Positions 34,691 through 46,979 of a stretch of DNA of 64,000 nt are shown one piece after another. Location: NCBI RefSeq assembly GCF_949628215.1, contig NC_134311.1:12090582-12154581 (forward strand), given 5' to 3'. Position 1 is the first letter of the stretch. Each line of letters opens with the position of its first letter. Under the pieces are notes generated by a model that was not told the origin of the DNA, did no database searches, and saw only the letters and a program-made list of their open reading frames with translations. The DNA is from Phalacrocorax aristotelis. Taxonomy: Eukaryota > Chordata > Aves > Suliformes > Phalacrocoracidae. Position numbers and translations under genes: made by a program.

Positions 34691-36752
34691 ACAAATGTTG
34701 CCCTTCAGCCAGGTACTAGTTAATGTCATCCTGTTACCAACTGCCAGTAAAATAATTCCTCAAACATACAAGCTGTTAATATATTTTAAAACAGTATTGC
34801 AGAGAAAGAAACTGACTGACAAACACAGCAGAAAAATCTTGTCCATATTCCTTCTATAAAATTGAAATTTTCAAAATAGGGTATTTGAGATAAATGGAGA
34901 CTTTGCCAGGTATGTTGGTGGTGATTTTAAGACAGTAATGACCATCAGTAATAGCACCCAAATGAAAAAACGTGTTCTGTTTCCATATGGTTTTCCAGGC
35001 CCTGTGTACTAGGAGACAATCAGATTGTGACTTAAGAGCTGAACTAATACTTTACTGAGCTGGAAAAGGGATCATTGTTTCAAGTTGTCTGCATACTCAG
35101 GATGACATTGATACTGTGGTGGTATTCGTAATTCTAAGATAATATTTTAGAGAAAAATTGCCAGTTAAAAAGCATTGGACTCTGGTCTATGGGCAACAGG
35201 TGTAGAGAAATATGCAGATGACAGGTTTTCAAACTAGATATTGTGTAGCTTGCCTGCTTTCCTAACCTCCTGTGGAAAGTTTTCTGAATATAACATTACC
35301 AAGAAAATTTGCTTAGTTTTCATCAAAAAGATGCAAGAATATACTTTCTTTACATATGTAGCTGAAAGCCGGAGATGGAGAAACTGAAAATTCTGAAAGA
35401 TCCTACAGAAGAATAAAAATTGTAAGGGGGTTGAAAAATGCATTAAAAAAAAGTTATTATATTCTTTAACACCTCAGGAAGATGGCTTTCTGCATTTACT
35501 GTCAATGTTAGCTCGGATACAAGTCTGTGTTCCCAAAATGAGGATTGCTTGTACTGTGCTTCTAGTAAGGTATTTGTTGCAAACCTTAATTCAAATGCTT
35601 AGTTTAAAGTTAGTAACTTACACTGAATTACTTCACTGGCATATGTTTGAGGCTGAACACATGGTGAGCCTGCACATGGTAAAAGCTCGCAGATCTCAGC
35701 ATGGAGTCAAATGTCAAGACAAAGCTTCTTTTTATTCTTGTCTAATAAAAAAAAAAGTAAAAAGGAAAAAAAAGAAATAGAAAAAGGAAGTTTTGAAACC
35801 CTAAGGAAGAGGAAGAAGGTCAGCACCCAAATATCTTGTCAGAAGTTTGTAACTGTATACTTCACAAAAGCAATTGTGTGGAAAGCAAATTAACATCCAT
35901 CCATCAAGTTTGCTTCTAAGTACAGCAGTTCACTGTTTAAACAGTCACTGTTCTGGGAGCATGGAAGGTCCCACTAATGTCAAGTGCAACGCACTGCATT
36001 AGTAGCCTAATTGAAATTTTAGTGTAACAGAAGACTCTATTTACAAGGACAGAGTAGATTAGTTTTCTGGTTTTTTTTGGTAAACAATTGCTATAGGTGT
36101 ATAAATTAAATTAGCACACAGAGGTTCGAAAAGTGTCAATTATACCTCTGGGGAAATGTATGTAACAAAATTCTGTTTGGCTAAACTACATGTAAACCTG
36201 GGACTCATTGAAGTCAATAGCAAAATCCCTGCCAAGTATTAAAGGACCAGCACTTTGCCCAAAGGGATCTTCTAAGCAAGGAGAGATACTAACTGCATTC
36301 ATTAACAAAATTTCTTCTTTAGTGTTGCACACACTTTGCATGGAGAATGAGACTCAGGAGTTAAAATGAAGTATTCCTGGAGCGTTATTATTCAGTTTAT
36401 TTTCAGTCATATAATACAATAATGGAGGGTCAAGACATTTTGTTTAAAAAGTTATATGTGTGTCAGTAGACAAACATCTAGCTGTCATATAAGCTAGTGG
36501 TTTGGTTTGAATTCCATTAATTTTCTCTTTTGCCTCAATAACTCAGTTAAAATCAGCTGCACCAGCTTCCTCCAATAATCACGCAAAAGCTTCAGTCAGA
36601 GGGCTAAGGACAACTTTGGGCAAATGCTAAGGACAAAACTGGTTTGAGATAATAGAAAATTTCCCTTGCCAGTGCCTGAATCTGCTATACCTCATCTGTG
36701 GAGAAAGGATGGGTTCTCATTTGCAGGCATATCTGCAAGGAAAGGTTTGTTA
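34691..36752. other. Non-coding spacer, no gene seen
   Basis: AT-rich DNA with an A-rich patch at about 35748-35785. No gene is recognised. Confidence 0.5.
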
Positions 36753-37243
36753 GGTACTGTTGTGGTTTGGCCGGCAGCTCAGCCCCACACAGCCGCTCGC
36801 TCACTCCCCCACCGGTAGATGGGGGAGAGAATCAGAAGGGTAACGCTCGTGGGTTGGGATAAGATCAGTTTAATAATTAAAATTAAAAGAAACAACAACA
36901 GAAATGCAATGTAAAGGAGAACGAGAGGCACAAAACTCCGGGGGTGGGGGGGGAAGGGACGGAGGAGGGGAATGAACCACCGAAACAAACCGCACGCGCC
37001 GCAGCCACCCATCGACCCGATGCCGCCCCCGAGCCGCAGCTGCCCCCCCTCCATATACTGGTCACAGTGTCACGTGGTACGGAATGAACCTGCCATTGGC
37101 CAGTCGGGGTCAGCCGCCCCCACCACGGCCCTGCCCCTCCCAGCTCCCCCCCGCCACGCGGCAGAGCGTGGGAAGCTGGAAAGGTAGCCGACCCCCACAG
37201 TGAGGAGAATTAACCCCTTCTCAGCCAAAATCAGCACAGGTAC
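36753..37243 (-). mobile_element. Solo LTR of the copy A/B family
   Basis: The LTR itself is 36758-37238 (481 bases), running TGTTGTGGTTTGGCC to TCAGCACA on the plus strand. It is bounded by a perfect 5-base target duplication GGTAC (36753-36757 and 37239-37243). It is nearly the same length as the copy A LTR and keeps the AACAGTTTAATAATTAAAATT-like core (GATCAGTTTAATAATT here) and the ATTGG box. A solo LTR arises by recombination between the two LTRs of a provirus. Confidence 0.95.
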
Positions 37244-40200
37244 CCAAAGTTTTCTAATCTAATATTTCTTTTGACATATACTTAATAAAATAGCTATGCT
37301 TGCATACAGTTTATAGGATAAGAAGCATATAACCGGTCCAGAATACATCTTTTTAAATGTGTACTAAATAAATAGGCAAAAGTTCCCTCCCTTAAAAGTC
37401 AGAGGAATGTAATTTAGTCTTCTTAAAGTAATATATGGACAGGATTCTCAGCTAAGATTTATAAGTATAGTGTCACTAGTAATGACAAAGACATTATAAC
37501 TGGCATAAGCTAACTATCCTCACACACCTTTTTATCTAATGGATTATGAGTTCATTTAGACTGATAGCATTTATTTATTCACATTTTTTTCTCTCATCTT
37601 TCCACTTTCTATTAGATTGTAAATTCTAGCTTTTACTTGGAGGACATGGGTAGTCAGATTAATACTTAAATGTGAAAAATGAAGAAATAGAAAGGCTGAT
37701 AATGAAGTTTTCCTATGCCTGTTTGAAAAGAGTGAAGGTTGTTGACAGGTGCCATTTACTACAAATGTAAATGTGCATGTGAACATACCTGAGACTTGTG
37801 ACTGAACATATTGTCCATGTGTTTGCTCCTTCCAAGGCTTTTTTCTAAAATCTAAGCCTACTCTATTTTTTTCTATACATTCATCTCACTCCACTCTGTG
37901 TAGACTAGTGTAGGATTATGATTGTTCACTCATCACGTGAATGAATTCTGGAAAAGGAAAAAGATATAATTTTTTAATATAGTTGGAAAGAAATTTAGAT
38001 ACCTGTAAATAACATGCCCAAGCTCATTTAGAAAACTCTGCAAATTCACTGATTTTTTCTGCTAAAATACAAGAATGAAAGCTCACCGTGTTGATTAATT
38101 TTATGCAGTTGTTTAACCTGAAAATGAAAACAGCCACAAAAAAAAAAAGAATACCTTGTTAGCCAAGACAAAATAACATATGTTGGCCCATATTATTTTT
38201 ATTCTTGGAGATTATTCTGTCGTTCCACTCCTCCTGGCCTAATTAGTTTAGAAAGCATTTGAATAATTAGCAAAGTAGGTTTTTAGTTGTCTAGTTCTTA
38301 ACTATTCAGTGGCTTCACCAAATGGTGATGCATAGAGAACTGCAGTGCAAATACAGTGTTACAAGTCAGGTGAAGTGCAATGCCAAAAACATTATAGAAC
38401 AGAATAACTAATATCCAGTCATAGTGAAAACTCTATGAATATATTCAAGAGAAAAGATCACATGGAAGTGTTTGTAAAACAGTTCTATGGAGATTGCTGG
38501 ATAGAGGTTTACAAAAATTTGAAGTTAGGGTTAGGGTTAAAAAATTAGCAGTTCTGGTATGACTCTTTTTCAGAGGGCTTATCTGACCCCCAGTATGATG
38601 AAATTTGGTGAACACAAGCTGTCAGTTTGGAAATTAGGCCTACAACTTTCTGATAGCAAAACTCTTTTCATATGCATTATGCTGTGGCAGTCTTCTACAA
38701 ATCTTCTCACACAGATCTGGTTCTATTTTTTCCTCGCACCTCAGTGCTGGTGAGATGAGCAATAACATACATTTTACAATTACAGCAGAAAGACCATTGC
38801 TGTTAATAAGATTAGAGTTTTATTAGCTTTGCAGAGGATGTGACATTTTTTGGAAATACAGCACACCTGCAGTTTCTTTACACTTTTCTGATCCAAGGCT
38901 ATTCTTGTGATTAGAAGGATATGAAACATCTTATAGCAGCATTTTCACAGATACTGGAGAAAGTTTACACCCAGATGCAAGGCACCTGTGGTCCCTTCAA
39001 GTTACAATAAGTTACAATTCCTGTATTCCTTCATGTGCATTGAGTGACAGACCACAGCTAAACATGAATATATATGAGAATGTCATTGATAACCAATCCA
39101 TCTTATGAATTGTAGAATCTTTAGAGCCATTTGCATTCTTCATCTCCTTTCATACACTATTTAGAAGTAGATAGACTGGAGGTCAGGGAGTGACAACTAT
39201 TATCTACTGGAACAACTTAGACATGCAAGTTCACACAAAGGCATGTGTCCTATGTAACACCTAAAGAAAGAAAAAAAAGAGGTAAAAAAAAAATTTCCAT
39301 AGTGTGATAAGTTGAAGTAGCTTTCAGTATTTTTTCACAGTAATGTGTTTATAAATTAATCACTTACAGAGGAAGTAGTCAGGTAAATAGTTATACAAAG
39401 CAGAGTCAGATGCAGTGAAAGAGAATTTTGAAGACTGCTAGCACAAAAGACTTGCTTATGGTCTTTCATTTTATGCTATATTGTAAAGGTTCCTATGCCT
39501 GTGTGTTTTATGACTTGGGGTTGACACACAAACATAAAGCTATGTATTACCTTATTGAATTCCAGGGTTAGCATTTTCCAGAAGAAAATAATTGTTTTTA
39601 TAATGTAAAATGCATCAGGAAGCACAGGAATAACACAGCTAAGAAAAATATGCATTTGAGTAAACTTTTATGAAAACACTGCTTTCAAAAGAAAAATGGC
39701 TTTTTACTAAATGAATTTTCGTGAAACCATCAAATATCATTAAAGCAGAAGAGAAAATTAAACTTGATAGGGTGCAGAGTTTTCTGTATTGACAGACACC
39801 TAGAAACACACGTTTTTTCACTGCATTCACCCGTTGTATTTGAAACCTAAACTCTCAAATAAGCTTGGGCACTTAAGGACCTGAGAATGCAAACTCTATC
39901 CAGAACTAGCTGCAACTTACCTTGACTGTCATTTTTCATTTCTTACGGTCAGTCTTTCCTCACCGATATGTCCAACTCTAAGAGCCTGATATAAAGCACA
40001 AGCAAGTTAATACCCTTAAAGAGTATGGGCCTTGATATTCTTCAGCGAAGAGGTGGAATACAACTGGCTTCTTTTCTGGTAGAAGATTTTGTTCTTTAGC
40101 ATAAACTAAAAGGATTCATGCATTTCAGCACAGAAGATCCTATTAATCAAAGCTAACCTGCAGCCCAATACAGTCAATTAAATTTATATTACTCTCTCAT

Positions 40201-40639
40201 GCTCCAGCTCTTCTTGCTGTGCCATTAGCTTGCCATTTGTCATACGGAGAAAAAATTAAACTGGAGTCCTCATTTTTATGCCTTACTTTGAAAACTATAA
40301 GGGTGTTTATTCCATGAGCTCCACAGTATTAGTTCTCTTGCCAGGAAGGTCTACACCTGAAGTTGATAGTTTCATATACCCAAAAAGCACAGCTTGATCC
40401 CTCAGACAGATGTATCAGAACAATGAGGTGAATACTGACAAAGGGGTGGGAAGGCCATCAAGGGCAAAAGCATCTCTGTAAGGTTTCCACACTGCTGAAA
40501 ACAGAGTCATGAGCTTCAACTGCAAAAATCCATTTGAAAACCTACAAACTGGATAGGTCTGTAAGGCTGACATGAAGCTGACATGGCGTGGGGCGTTGCC
40601 AGCAGCAATGGCGGGAGATTGAAATGGCCCCTAAGGAGC
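37244..40639. other. Non-coding spacer with a short telomere-like repeat
   Basis: AT-rich DNA without a gene. GTTAGGGTTAGGGTTA at about 38524-38539 holds two TTAGGG units. Otherwise I see nothing. Confidence 0.5.
38524..38539 (+). repeat. Two-unit telomere-like TTAGGG repeat
   Basis: GTTAGGGTTAGGGTTA. It is too short to be a real interstitial telomere and may be chance or a repair scar. Confidence 0.5.
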
Positions 40640-41530
40640 ATGAGTGACCAGAAGCACGGCGAACAAGATGGACAAACAGGGCTTGGCGTGTCAGAAGGGT
40701 GTGGCATGGCAGTTTGCACAGCAGTTTGTGTAGACAGAGTGAGCAGGAGGGACGCCACAGCCCACTTGTAGATCTACAGCTCAGGCAACTGCTTTGGTCT
40801 CGGGCTTAATGGTGGGCGCTCGCCTCAGAGCTAAAATCAGTATTCGTTCAGCAAAAGCCCCCAAGATGTCAGACACATCCACCCAGGCAGGTCTGGTAAG
40901 AAAGGAAACATCAGTACAGGCAGTGGGTTGCAGCAATTGCCCAAACCCCTCTCCTGACAATAAGGTGAGTACTCGCACGAGGTGTGCACAGGCTGATGAC
41001 CTGCTACATCAGGTGGCAGAACTGCAAGAAATGGTTAAGAGGCTGTGCAGTATTAGAGGAGCTGAGGCAGAGATAGACAGATGGCTCCAGAATCATGTTC
41101 CTGTGGCAGACACCACCAAGAATGAGGGACCATGGACCCTGGTGACTCACAGAAGCAGGATTCCAGATCAGCCTGCACCCTCCACGATCACAATCAGAAA
41201 CAGATATGAAGGCTTAACCACTGAGGACACCCATGATCAAGGTCTGCAAAGTCCCTCACAAGGGGAAACTGTACCAGCAACATACAGTGGATATTGTAAA
41301 AAGACACGAAAAGTGCTTGCAGTGGGTGACTCTCAGTTGAAGGGTACTGAGGCACCCTGCTGGCAACCTGACAAGGAGACACGAAAGGTATGCTGCCTTC
41401 CAGGAGCCAAGGTCCGAGACATTGCTGAGAGGGTGCCACAGCTCATCAGCCAAAAAGACTACTAACCGCTATTACTATTTCATGTAGGCATGAATTACAC
41501 CGACAGCTGTAACACGGGTAAAAACAAGGA
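40640..41530 (+). mobile_element. CR1 LINE 5' region with ORF1 part
   Basis: The 5' untranslated region of CR1 (GGCATGGCAGTTTGCACAGC and following bases) leads into ORF1. The copy stops at 41530, where a minus-strand CR1 begins. A 28-base stretch at its right end (23 of 28 matching) reappears at about 45196-45223, where ORF1 continues. The segments at 40640-41530 and 45180-48462 are therefore probably the two halves of one nearly full-length CR1. Confidence 0.8.
40809..41465 (+). pseudogene. CR1 ORF1, N-terminal and start of esterase domain
   Basis: The first ATG in the frame is at 40809 (MVGARLRAKISI). Residues then include the conserved CAQADDLLHQVAELQEMVKRL heptad-like coiled-coil segment, and the esterase start VLAVGDSQLKGTEAP, whose GDS is the nucleophile block of SGNH/GDSL hydrolases. 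A TAA at 41463-41465 ends the frame, but the same frame continues with a PLLLFHVGMNYT block (block III, usually GMND) until the break at 41530. ORF1 proteins of CR1 bind the RNA and carry this esterase-like fold. The copy is dead because of the stop and the insertion. Confidence 0.8.
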
Positions 41531-41641
41531 AGAATCATTAAGGTTGGAAAAGACCCTTAAGATCATCGAGTCCAACTGCTAGCCTATCACCGCCAAGTCC
41601 ACCACTAAACCATATCCTCAAGCACCACATCTACCCTTCTT

Positions 41642-42283
41642 TTAAATACCTCCAGGGATGGAGACTCCACCACCTCCCTGGGCAGCCTCTTCCGATGAAG
41701 AAGTTTTTCCTAATACCCAGCTAAACTTCCCCTGCTGCAGCTTGAGGCCATTTCCTCTTGTCCTATCGCTTGTTACTAGGGAGAAGAGGCCAACCCTCAC
41801 CTCACTACAACCTCTTTTCAGGTAGTTGTAGAGAGCGATAAGGTCTCCCCTCAGCCTCCTCTTCTCCAGACTAAGCAACCCCAGCTCCCTCAGCTGCTCC
41901 TCATAAGACCGGCTCTCTAGACCCTTCACCAACTTTGTTGCCCTCCTTTGGACATGCTCCAGCACCTCAACGTCCTTCTTGTAGTGAGGGGCCCAAAACT
42001 GAACACAGTACTCGAGGTGCAGCCTCCCCAGTGCCGAGTCCAGGGGCACGATCACCTCCCTGCCCCTGCTGGCCACACTATTCCTGATACAAGCCAGGAT
42101 GCCATTGGCCTTCTTGGCCGCCTGAGCACACTGCTGGCTCATGTTCAGCCGGCTGTCAGCCAGCACCCCCAGGTACTTTTCCTCCAGGCAGCTCTCCAGC
42201 CACTCTTCCCCAAGCCTGTAGCGTTGCATGGGGTTGCTGTGACCCAAGTGCAAGACCCGGCACTTGGCCTTGTTGAATCTCAT
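41642..42283 (-). pseudogene. CR1 ORF2 C-terminal reverse transcriptase fragment
   Basis: A 213-codon frame with [39 protein letters not shown], and [19 protein letters not shown]. It is nearly identical to the C-terminal part of the copy at 24394-25290. The catalytic FADD region upstream lies in another frame because of small deletions around 42355-42450. Confidence 0.88.
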
Positions 42284-42530
42284 ACCGTTGGCTCCGGCCC
42301 AATGATCCAGCCTGTCCAGGTCCCTCTGTAGGGCCTTCCTGCTCTCCAGCAGATCGACACTTCACCCAGCTTGGTGTCATCTGCAAACTTACTGAGGGTG
42401 CACTCAATCCCCTCATCCAGATCATCAGTGAAGATATTGAACAGGACCGCCCCAACACTGAGCCCTGGAGAACACCACTCGTGACCGGCCCCCAGCTGGA
42501 TTTGACTCCATTCACCACCACTCTCTGGGC

Positions 42531-43412
42531 TCAGCCACCCAGCCGGTTTTTAACCCAGCGCAGAGTGCACGTGTCCAAGCCGCGAGCAGCCAGCTTCTCC
42601 AGGAGAATGCTGTGGGAGACAGTGTCAAAGGCCTTACTGAAGTCCAAGTAGACAACGTCCACAGCCTTCCCCTCATCCACTAAGAGCGTCACCTTATCAT
42701 AGAAGGATATCATGTTAGTGAGGCAGGACCTCCTTTTCATAAACCCATGCTGGCTGAGCCCGATCCCCTGGTTGTCCCACATGTGCCGTGTAATGGTATT
42801 GAGGATGACCTGCTCCATGACCTTTCCCGGCACCGAGGTCAGGCTGACAGGCCTGTAGTTCCCCAGATCCTCCTTCTGACCCTTCTTGTAGAGGGGCATC
42901 ACATTCGCTAGCTTCCAGGCATCTGGCACCTCCCCGGTTGACCAGGACTGTTGATAAATGATGGAGAGTGTCTCGGTGAGCTCCTCTGCCAGCTCCCTCA
43001 GTATCCTTGGGTGGATCCCATCCGGCCCCATGGACTTGTGAACATCCAGGTAGAGGAGCAGGTTGGTGACTGCCACCTCTTCAATAACTGGGACTTCATT
43101 CTGCATACTATCTCCGTCTCCCAGCACAGGGCCCTGACAACCCCGAGGATGACCAGTCTGACTATTAAAGACTGAGGCAAAGAAAGCACTAAGTACCTCA
43201 GCTGTTTCCTCGTCTTTAGAGGCAAGGTTACCTTCCACATCCAACAAAGGAGGGGCATTCTCCCTGGCCCTCCTTTTGTCAATGATATATTTATACAAAC
43301 AATTTTTGTTATCTTTAAGAGTGGTGGCCAGTTTAAGTTCCATCTGGGCCTTCACCTTTCTAATCTTTTCCCTGCATAACCTCACTACATCCTTGTAGTC
43401 CTCCTGAGTCAC
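42531..43412 (-). pseudogene. CR1 ORF2 linker and N-terminal reverse transcriptase
   Basis: A 293-codon frame with the linker (EDYKDVVRLCREKIRKVKAQ), fingers (GPDGIHPRILRELAEEL), PLYKKGQKEDLGNYRPVS, KRRSCLTNM, and the catalytic YLDFSKAFDTVSHS. It ends at TGA (42531-42533, read on the minus strand), the same stop as in the copy at 23884-24384. One change, GRSCL to RRSCL, affects a normally conserved Gly. Confidence 0.9.
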
Positions 43413-43477
43413 CTGCCCCTTCTTCCAAAGGCAGTAAGCTCTCCTTTTTTCCCCGAGTTCCAGCCAAACCTCTCTAT

Positions 43478-43864
43478 TCAGCCAAGCCAGTCTTCTCCCC
43501 CCCCGCTTGACTTATGGCCCATGGGGACGGCCTGCTCCTGTGCCTTTGAGACTTCCTTCTTTAATAACATCCAGCCTTCCTGGACTCTTTTGCCCTTCAG
43601 GACTGCCCCCCAAGGAACTCTGTTAACCAGACTCCTTAACAATCCAAAGTCTGCCCTTCTGCAGTTCAGGGTAGCGGTTTTGCTGACCCCCTTCCTCACT
43701 TCTCCAAGAACTGAGAACCCTATCATGTCATGGTCGCTGAGCCCAAGACAGCCTCCAACCACCACCTCACCCACCAGGCCTTCTCTGTTTGTAAACAGCA
43801 GGTCCAGCGGGACACCTCCCCTGGTTGGCTCGCTCACCAGCTGCATCAGGAAGTTATCTCCCAC
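43478..43864 (-). pseudogene. CR1 endonuclease C-terminal part
   Basis: A 128-codon frame with VSEPTRGGVPLDLLFTNREG and then CLGLSDHDMIGFSVLG. The SDHD box holds the catalytic Asp-His pair of the endonuclease and is intact. A CYRPPNQ-like block (YRPPN region) lies further upstream at about 43990-44050 in another frame. Confidence 0.85.
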
Positions 43865-44122
43865 ACAGTCCAGGAACCTCTGAGACTGCTTTCTCTCTGC
43901 TGTGTTGTATTACCAGCGGATTTCTGGTAAGTTGAAGTCTCCCACGAGAAAAAGGGCTAGAGATTGTAAGACTTCAGCCAACTGCTTATAGGGTACTTCA
44001 TCTGTCTCCTCGTCCTAGTTGGGTGGCCTATAACAGACTCCCACCAGGATATCTGCCTTGTTAGCCTTCCCCCTGATCCTTACCTATAAACACTCAACCT
44101 TATCATTACCATCATTGAGAAG

Positions 44123-44984
44123 GGAGGAGAGAAGTAGAAAATTTTGGGGGAGAGGAAATCCCATCCTTTATTACTCTCAGAAATATTCTTACCCTTCAAA
44201 GAAGATTTTTGGCATTTCTAGGAATAATAGATTCCTGGCACACTGAGTCCTAGAGAATTAAAGAATGCAGAGCCTTGCAGAAAAATCAACTTTATATTTG
44301 AGAACCATTAAAATTATGTTTTCTTTTTTCAAAGAAAAGAGCTAGTGATTCATTCTTAATCCATTCAACTCTCTTTAAAACACAAAGTCCAGTCCATTTA
44401 CATTCCTGCTGTAATTGTCCATAAATTAAAAACATTCTTTTTTAAACAAATTAACATGCCACTTAGGAGAAGAGTGCACATCCTGTACAGCACAGATGTC
44501 AGGTCCTATGGAGGAACCATTTGAACAAACACTGAGAGGATCTGGATGACAGGAAAATAAACAGACATTGAATAGGTGAAAAGAACTTGGCAAAACAAAC
44601 AAACAAACAAAACAAAAAAAAACCTGAAATGGAAAAAGGCATATTCTGTGTATGAGCCCATGACTGTATGAATGCAGGTGTTCATTGACTTTACCAGTGG
44701 TGGGGACACAGAAGCATACACCTGCATTGCTAGAAATATATGATCAGACAGGGCCTGTGGGAAAAAGAAGAAAAAAATAAAAAAGAAAAACCAAGGGGAA
44801 ACTGAAAGTCTGAAAACTTGCAACAGTGTCTCATTATTAGAGGGCAAATTGGTTTTAACCAGTAATCCAGAGGTGACTGAAGCACACTGGTTTCCAAAGA
44901 GATCTGCATACAGGTGTCAAAGCAGTCCTTGGTGTCTCCCCCACCCTACGATGGAAGAATCAATGTGCCACCTCTTATGAACAC
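44123..44984. other. Non-CR1 spacer inside the CR1 complex
   Basis: AT-rich DNA with A-rich runs at about 44595-44625 and 44760-44790. It separates the nested minus-strand CR1 from the plus-strand CR1 pieces. I see no gene. Confidence 0.5.
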
Positions 44985-45185
44985 CACCCAGCAAAAACTC
45001 ATCAAGGACAGGTGACACGGGAGGACTATAGAGATGCTGTTCACCACTGTAGGGAGGAAATTTGTGCCTTCAAATTTCAGTTGGACTTCAATTTGACCAT
45101 CACTGGGAAGGAAAACAAAAAGGAATTTTTGAATAAGTTAACAGCAAAAGAAGGGTCAGAGATAATATTGGTCCATTGCTTGATG
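44985..45185 (+). mobile_element. Small CR1 ORF2-linker fragment
   Basis: TREDYRDAVHHCREEICAFKF and the following residues match the ORF2 linker of CR1 (compare the frame at 42531-43412). It lies out of order, before the ORF1 end of the next element, so it is a separate fragment. The right edge is uncertain. Confidence 0.6.
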
Positions 45186-45189
45186 GACT

Positions 45190-45503
45190 TGATGAGAGCC
45201 ATAACCTGGGTAAAATCAAGGAAGATTTTTGAGCCCAGGGGGAGCAAGTGAAAAACATTGGTGCCCAAGTTATCTTCCATCTTGCCAGTCTGAGGGAAGG
45301 GAGCAGCCAGAAACAGGTGCATAACATATATCAACTCCTGGCTACGTGGCTGGTGCCACCAAGAGGGGTTTGGCTTTTATGACAATGGGGTGCTCTTCAA
45401 TGACAACAACATGCTAGGGAGGGATGGAATCCATCTGTCTAAAAGGGGCAAGGGAATCTTCAGCAGTAGGCTGGCTGACTTGGTGAGGCGGGCTTCAAAC
45501 TAA
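45190..45503 (+). pseudogene. CR1 ORF1 C-terminal esterase part
   Basis: Read across frames, the segment includes NLGKIKEDF, then a broken stretch. In one frame it has NSWLRGWCHQEGFGFYDNG and then MLGRDGIHLSKRGKGIFSSRLADLVRRASN with a stop. DGIH supplies the Asp and His of the SGNH catalytic triad, whose Ser is seen in the GDS block at 41318 onward. Frameshifts near 45300 make it non-functional. Confidence 0.75.
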
Positions 45504-45639
45504 AGGACTTGGGGGTGGGATCTGTGGAGAAAACGCTCACACCAGCACGTCCAACAGGGGAGTAAGTCAGGCCAAGCAGTGTGGTGATAAAGGTTCCTTA
45601 GCTGTCTCCCAAGAGGTGAAACAGAAGAGTAATCACCTC

Positions 45640-46380
45640 AAGTGTATGTACACGAATGCATGCAGTCTAGGTAACAAACAGGAGGAACTGGAGCTCCGTG
45701 CCCACTCAGAAGGGTATGACATCACAGGAGTAACTGAAACATGGTGGGACAACTCAGATGACTGGGGGATTGCAATGGATGGTTAAAAGCTCTTTCGTAA
45801 GGACAGGCAAGGTAGAAGAAGTAGAGGAGTTGCACTCTACGTTAAGGAACACCTTGAATGTACCAAAGTCAACTATGGTGATTGCGACTGCTCTATCGAA
45901 TGCCTCTGGGTTAAAGTCAAAGGGGTCATCTGCAAGCAGGACCTCACAGTGGTCATCTGCTATCGACCTCCTAACCACAATGACGATGCCAACGAAGCGA
46001 TATTTGAGGCACTAAAGCAACTTCTGGTCAACAGAACCTGGTCCTGATGGGTGACTTCAACTCCCCAGACATCTGCTGGAACAACAACACGGCAGCTCGC
46101 ATGTCGTCCACCAAGTTCCTGGAATATATAAAGGACTGTTTCCTGATACAAATGTTAGATGTGCCAACCAGGAAGGAGGCGCTGCTGGACTTGATATGCA
46201 CAAACAGAGAAAGCCTGCTTTGTAGTAGCTCGGTTAGTGGCAGCCTTGGCTGCAGTGGCCACAATATTGTGGAGTTTGGGGTCCTGCTGAGTGTGCTGAA
46301 GGTCAGCGCTAAGACAAGGGTTCTGGATTTTAGAAGAGCAAACTCCAGTTCACTCAGGGCTCAGTTGGGAGGGATTTGAT
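45640..46380 (+). pseudogene. CR1 ORF2 endonuclease domain, broken
   Basis: The N-terminal part reads YTNACSLGNKQEELELRAHSE and then VTETWWDNS, with the catalytic Glu. VVICYRPPNHNDDANEA follows after a stop near 45783. The second part (46047-46379) has MGDFNSPDICWN and ends with SGHNIVEFGVL. The family box is SDH, so the catalytic Asp has become Gly (SGH). Stops near 45783 and 46040-46050 and this change inactivate the domain. Confidence 0.85.
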
Positions 46381-46391
46381 GGGAAGCTTCC

Positions 46392-46979
46392 ATGGAAGAC
46401 AAAGGAGCTAGCGAGTGTTGGGAATTCTTCAAGAACTCTCTATTGGAAGCACAAAGCCAAGTTATCCCCTACAAAGGAAAGGGAAGTAAGCGGAGCAAGA
46501 GGACCCCTTGGCTCAACCATGACTCCCTGGGTCTACTCAAATCCAAAAGGGAAGTGCACCAGAGATGGAGAAGTGGAGGATTATCTGTTGAGAGCTACAA
46601 GGGCATTGCCAGAGTGTGCAGAGGTTCAGTTAGAAAAGCAAAAACCCAACTCGAATTGAAACTGGCTGTAGATGTCAAAAATAACAAGAAAGGGTTCTTC
46701 AAGTACGTCAACCATAAGCAGAAACAGAAGGGAAACATAGGCCCACTGTTAAATGGAAAAAGAGGGTCAATCACCAATGATGCTGCAAAGGCAGAGGTCC
46801 TCAACACCTTCTTCACCTCTGTCTTTACCAGCACTGTTGGTTCCCAGGCTTTGGGAACAAAACTGCTGGTTGATCCAGACACCAACCCACCATCAGTGAA
46901 GGAAGAGTACATGAATTACTACAGGAGCTTGACCCCTACAAATCAATGGGCCCTGACGCCATCCACCCAAGGGTGTTGA
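46392..46979 (+). pseudogene. CR1 ORF2 linker fragment
   Basis: A 195-codon frame spanning the linker between endonuclease and reverse transcriptase: KRTPWLNHDSLGLLKSKREV, then SVRKAKTQLELKLAVDVKNN, and AEVLNTFFTSVF. It runs into a frameshift at about 46920-46950, after which the reverse transcriptase starts in another frame. Confidence 0.82.

Larger units (their letters stand above)
41531..44122 (-). mobile_element. CR1 LINE, 2.6 kb, minus strand, nested
   Basis: A long CR1 reading from the middle of the endonuclease domain (near 44122) through reverse transcriptase to the CR1 tail at about 41531 (AGAATCATTAAGGTTGG on the plus strand). It belongs to the same subfamily as the copy at 23852-25418 and shares its TGA. 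It sits directly against the end of the plus-strand ORF1 fragment. Confidence 0.93.

Noticed and set aside
34200..34859. 219-codon plus-strand frame
   Set aside because: It is antisense to the minus-strand CR1 end at 34182-34690. The minus strand gives the CR1 motifs.
39919..39990. Minus-strand exon candidate with a strong AAG/GTAAGT donor
   Set aside because: All three frames of the enclosed segment contain stops, so it is not an internal coding exon.
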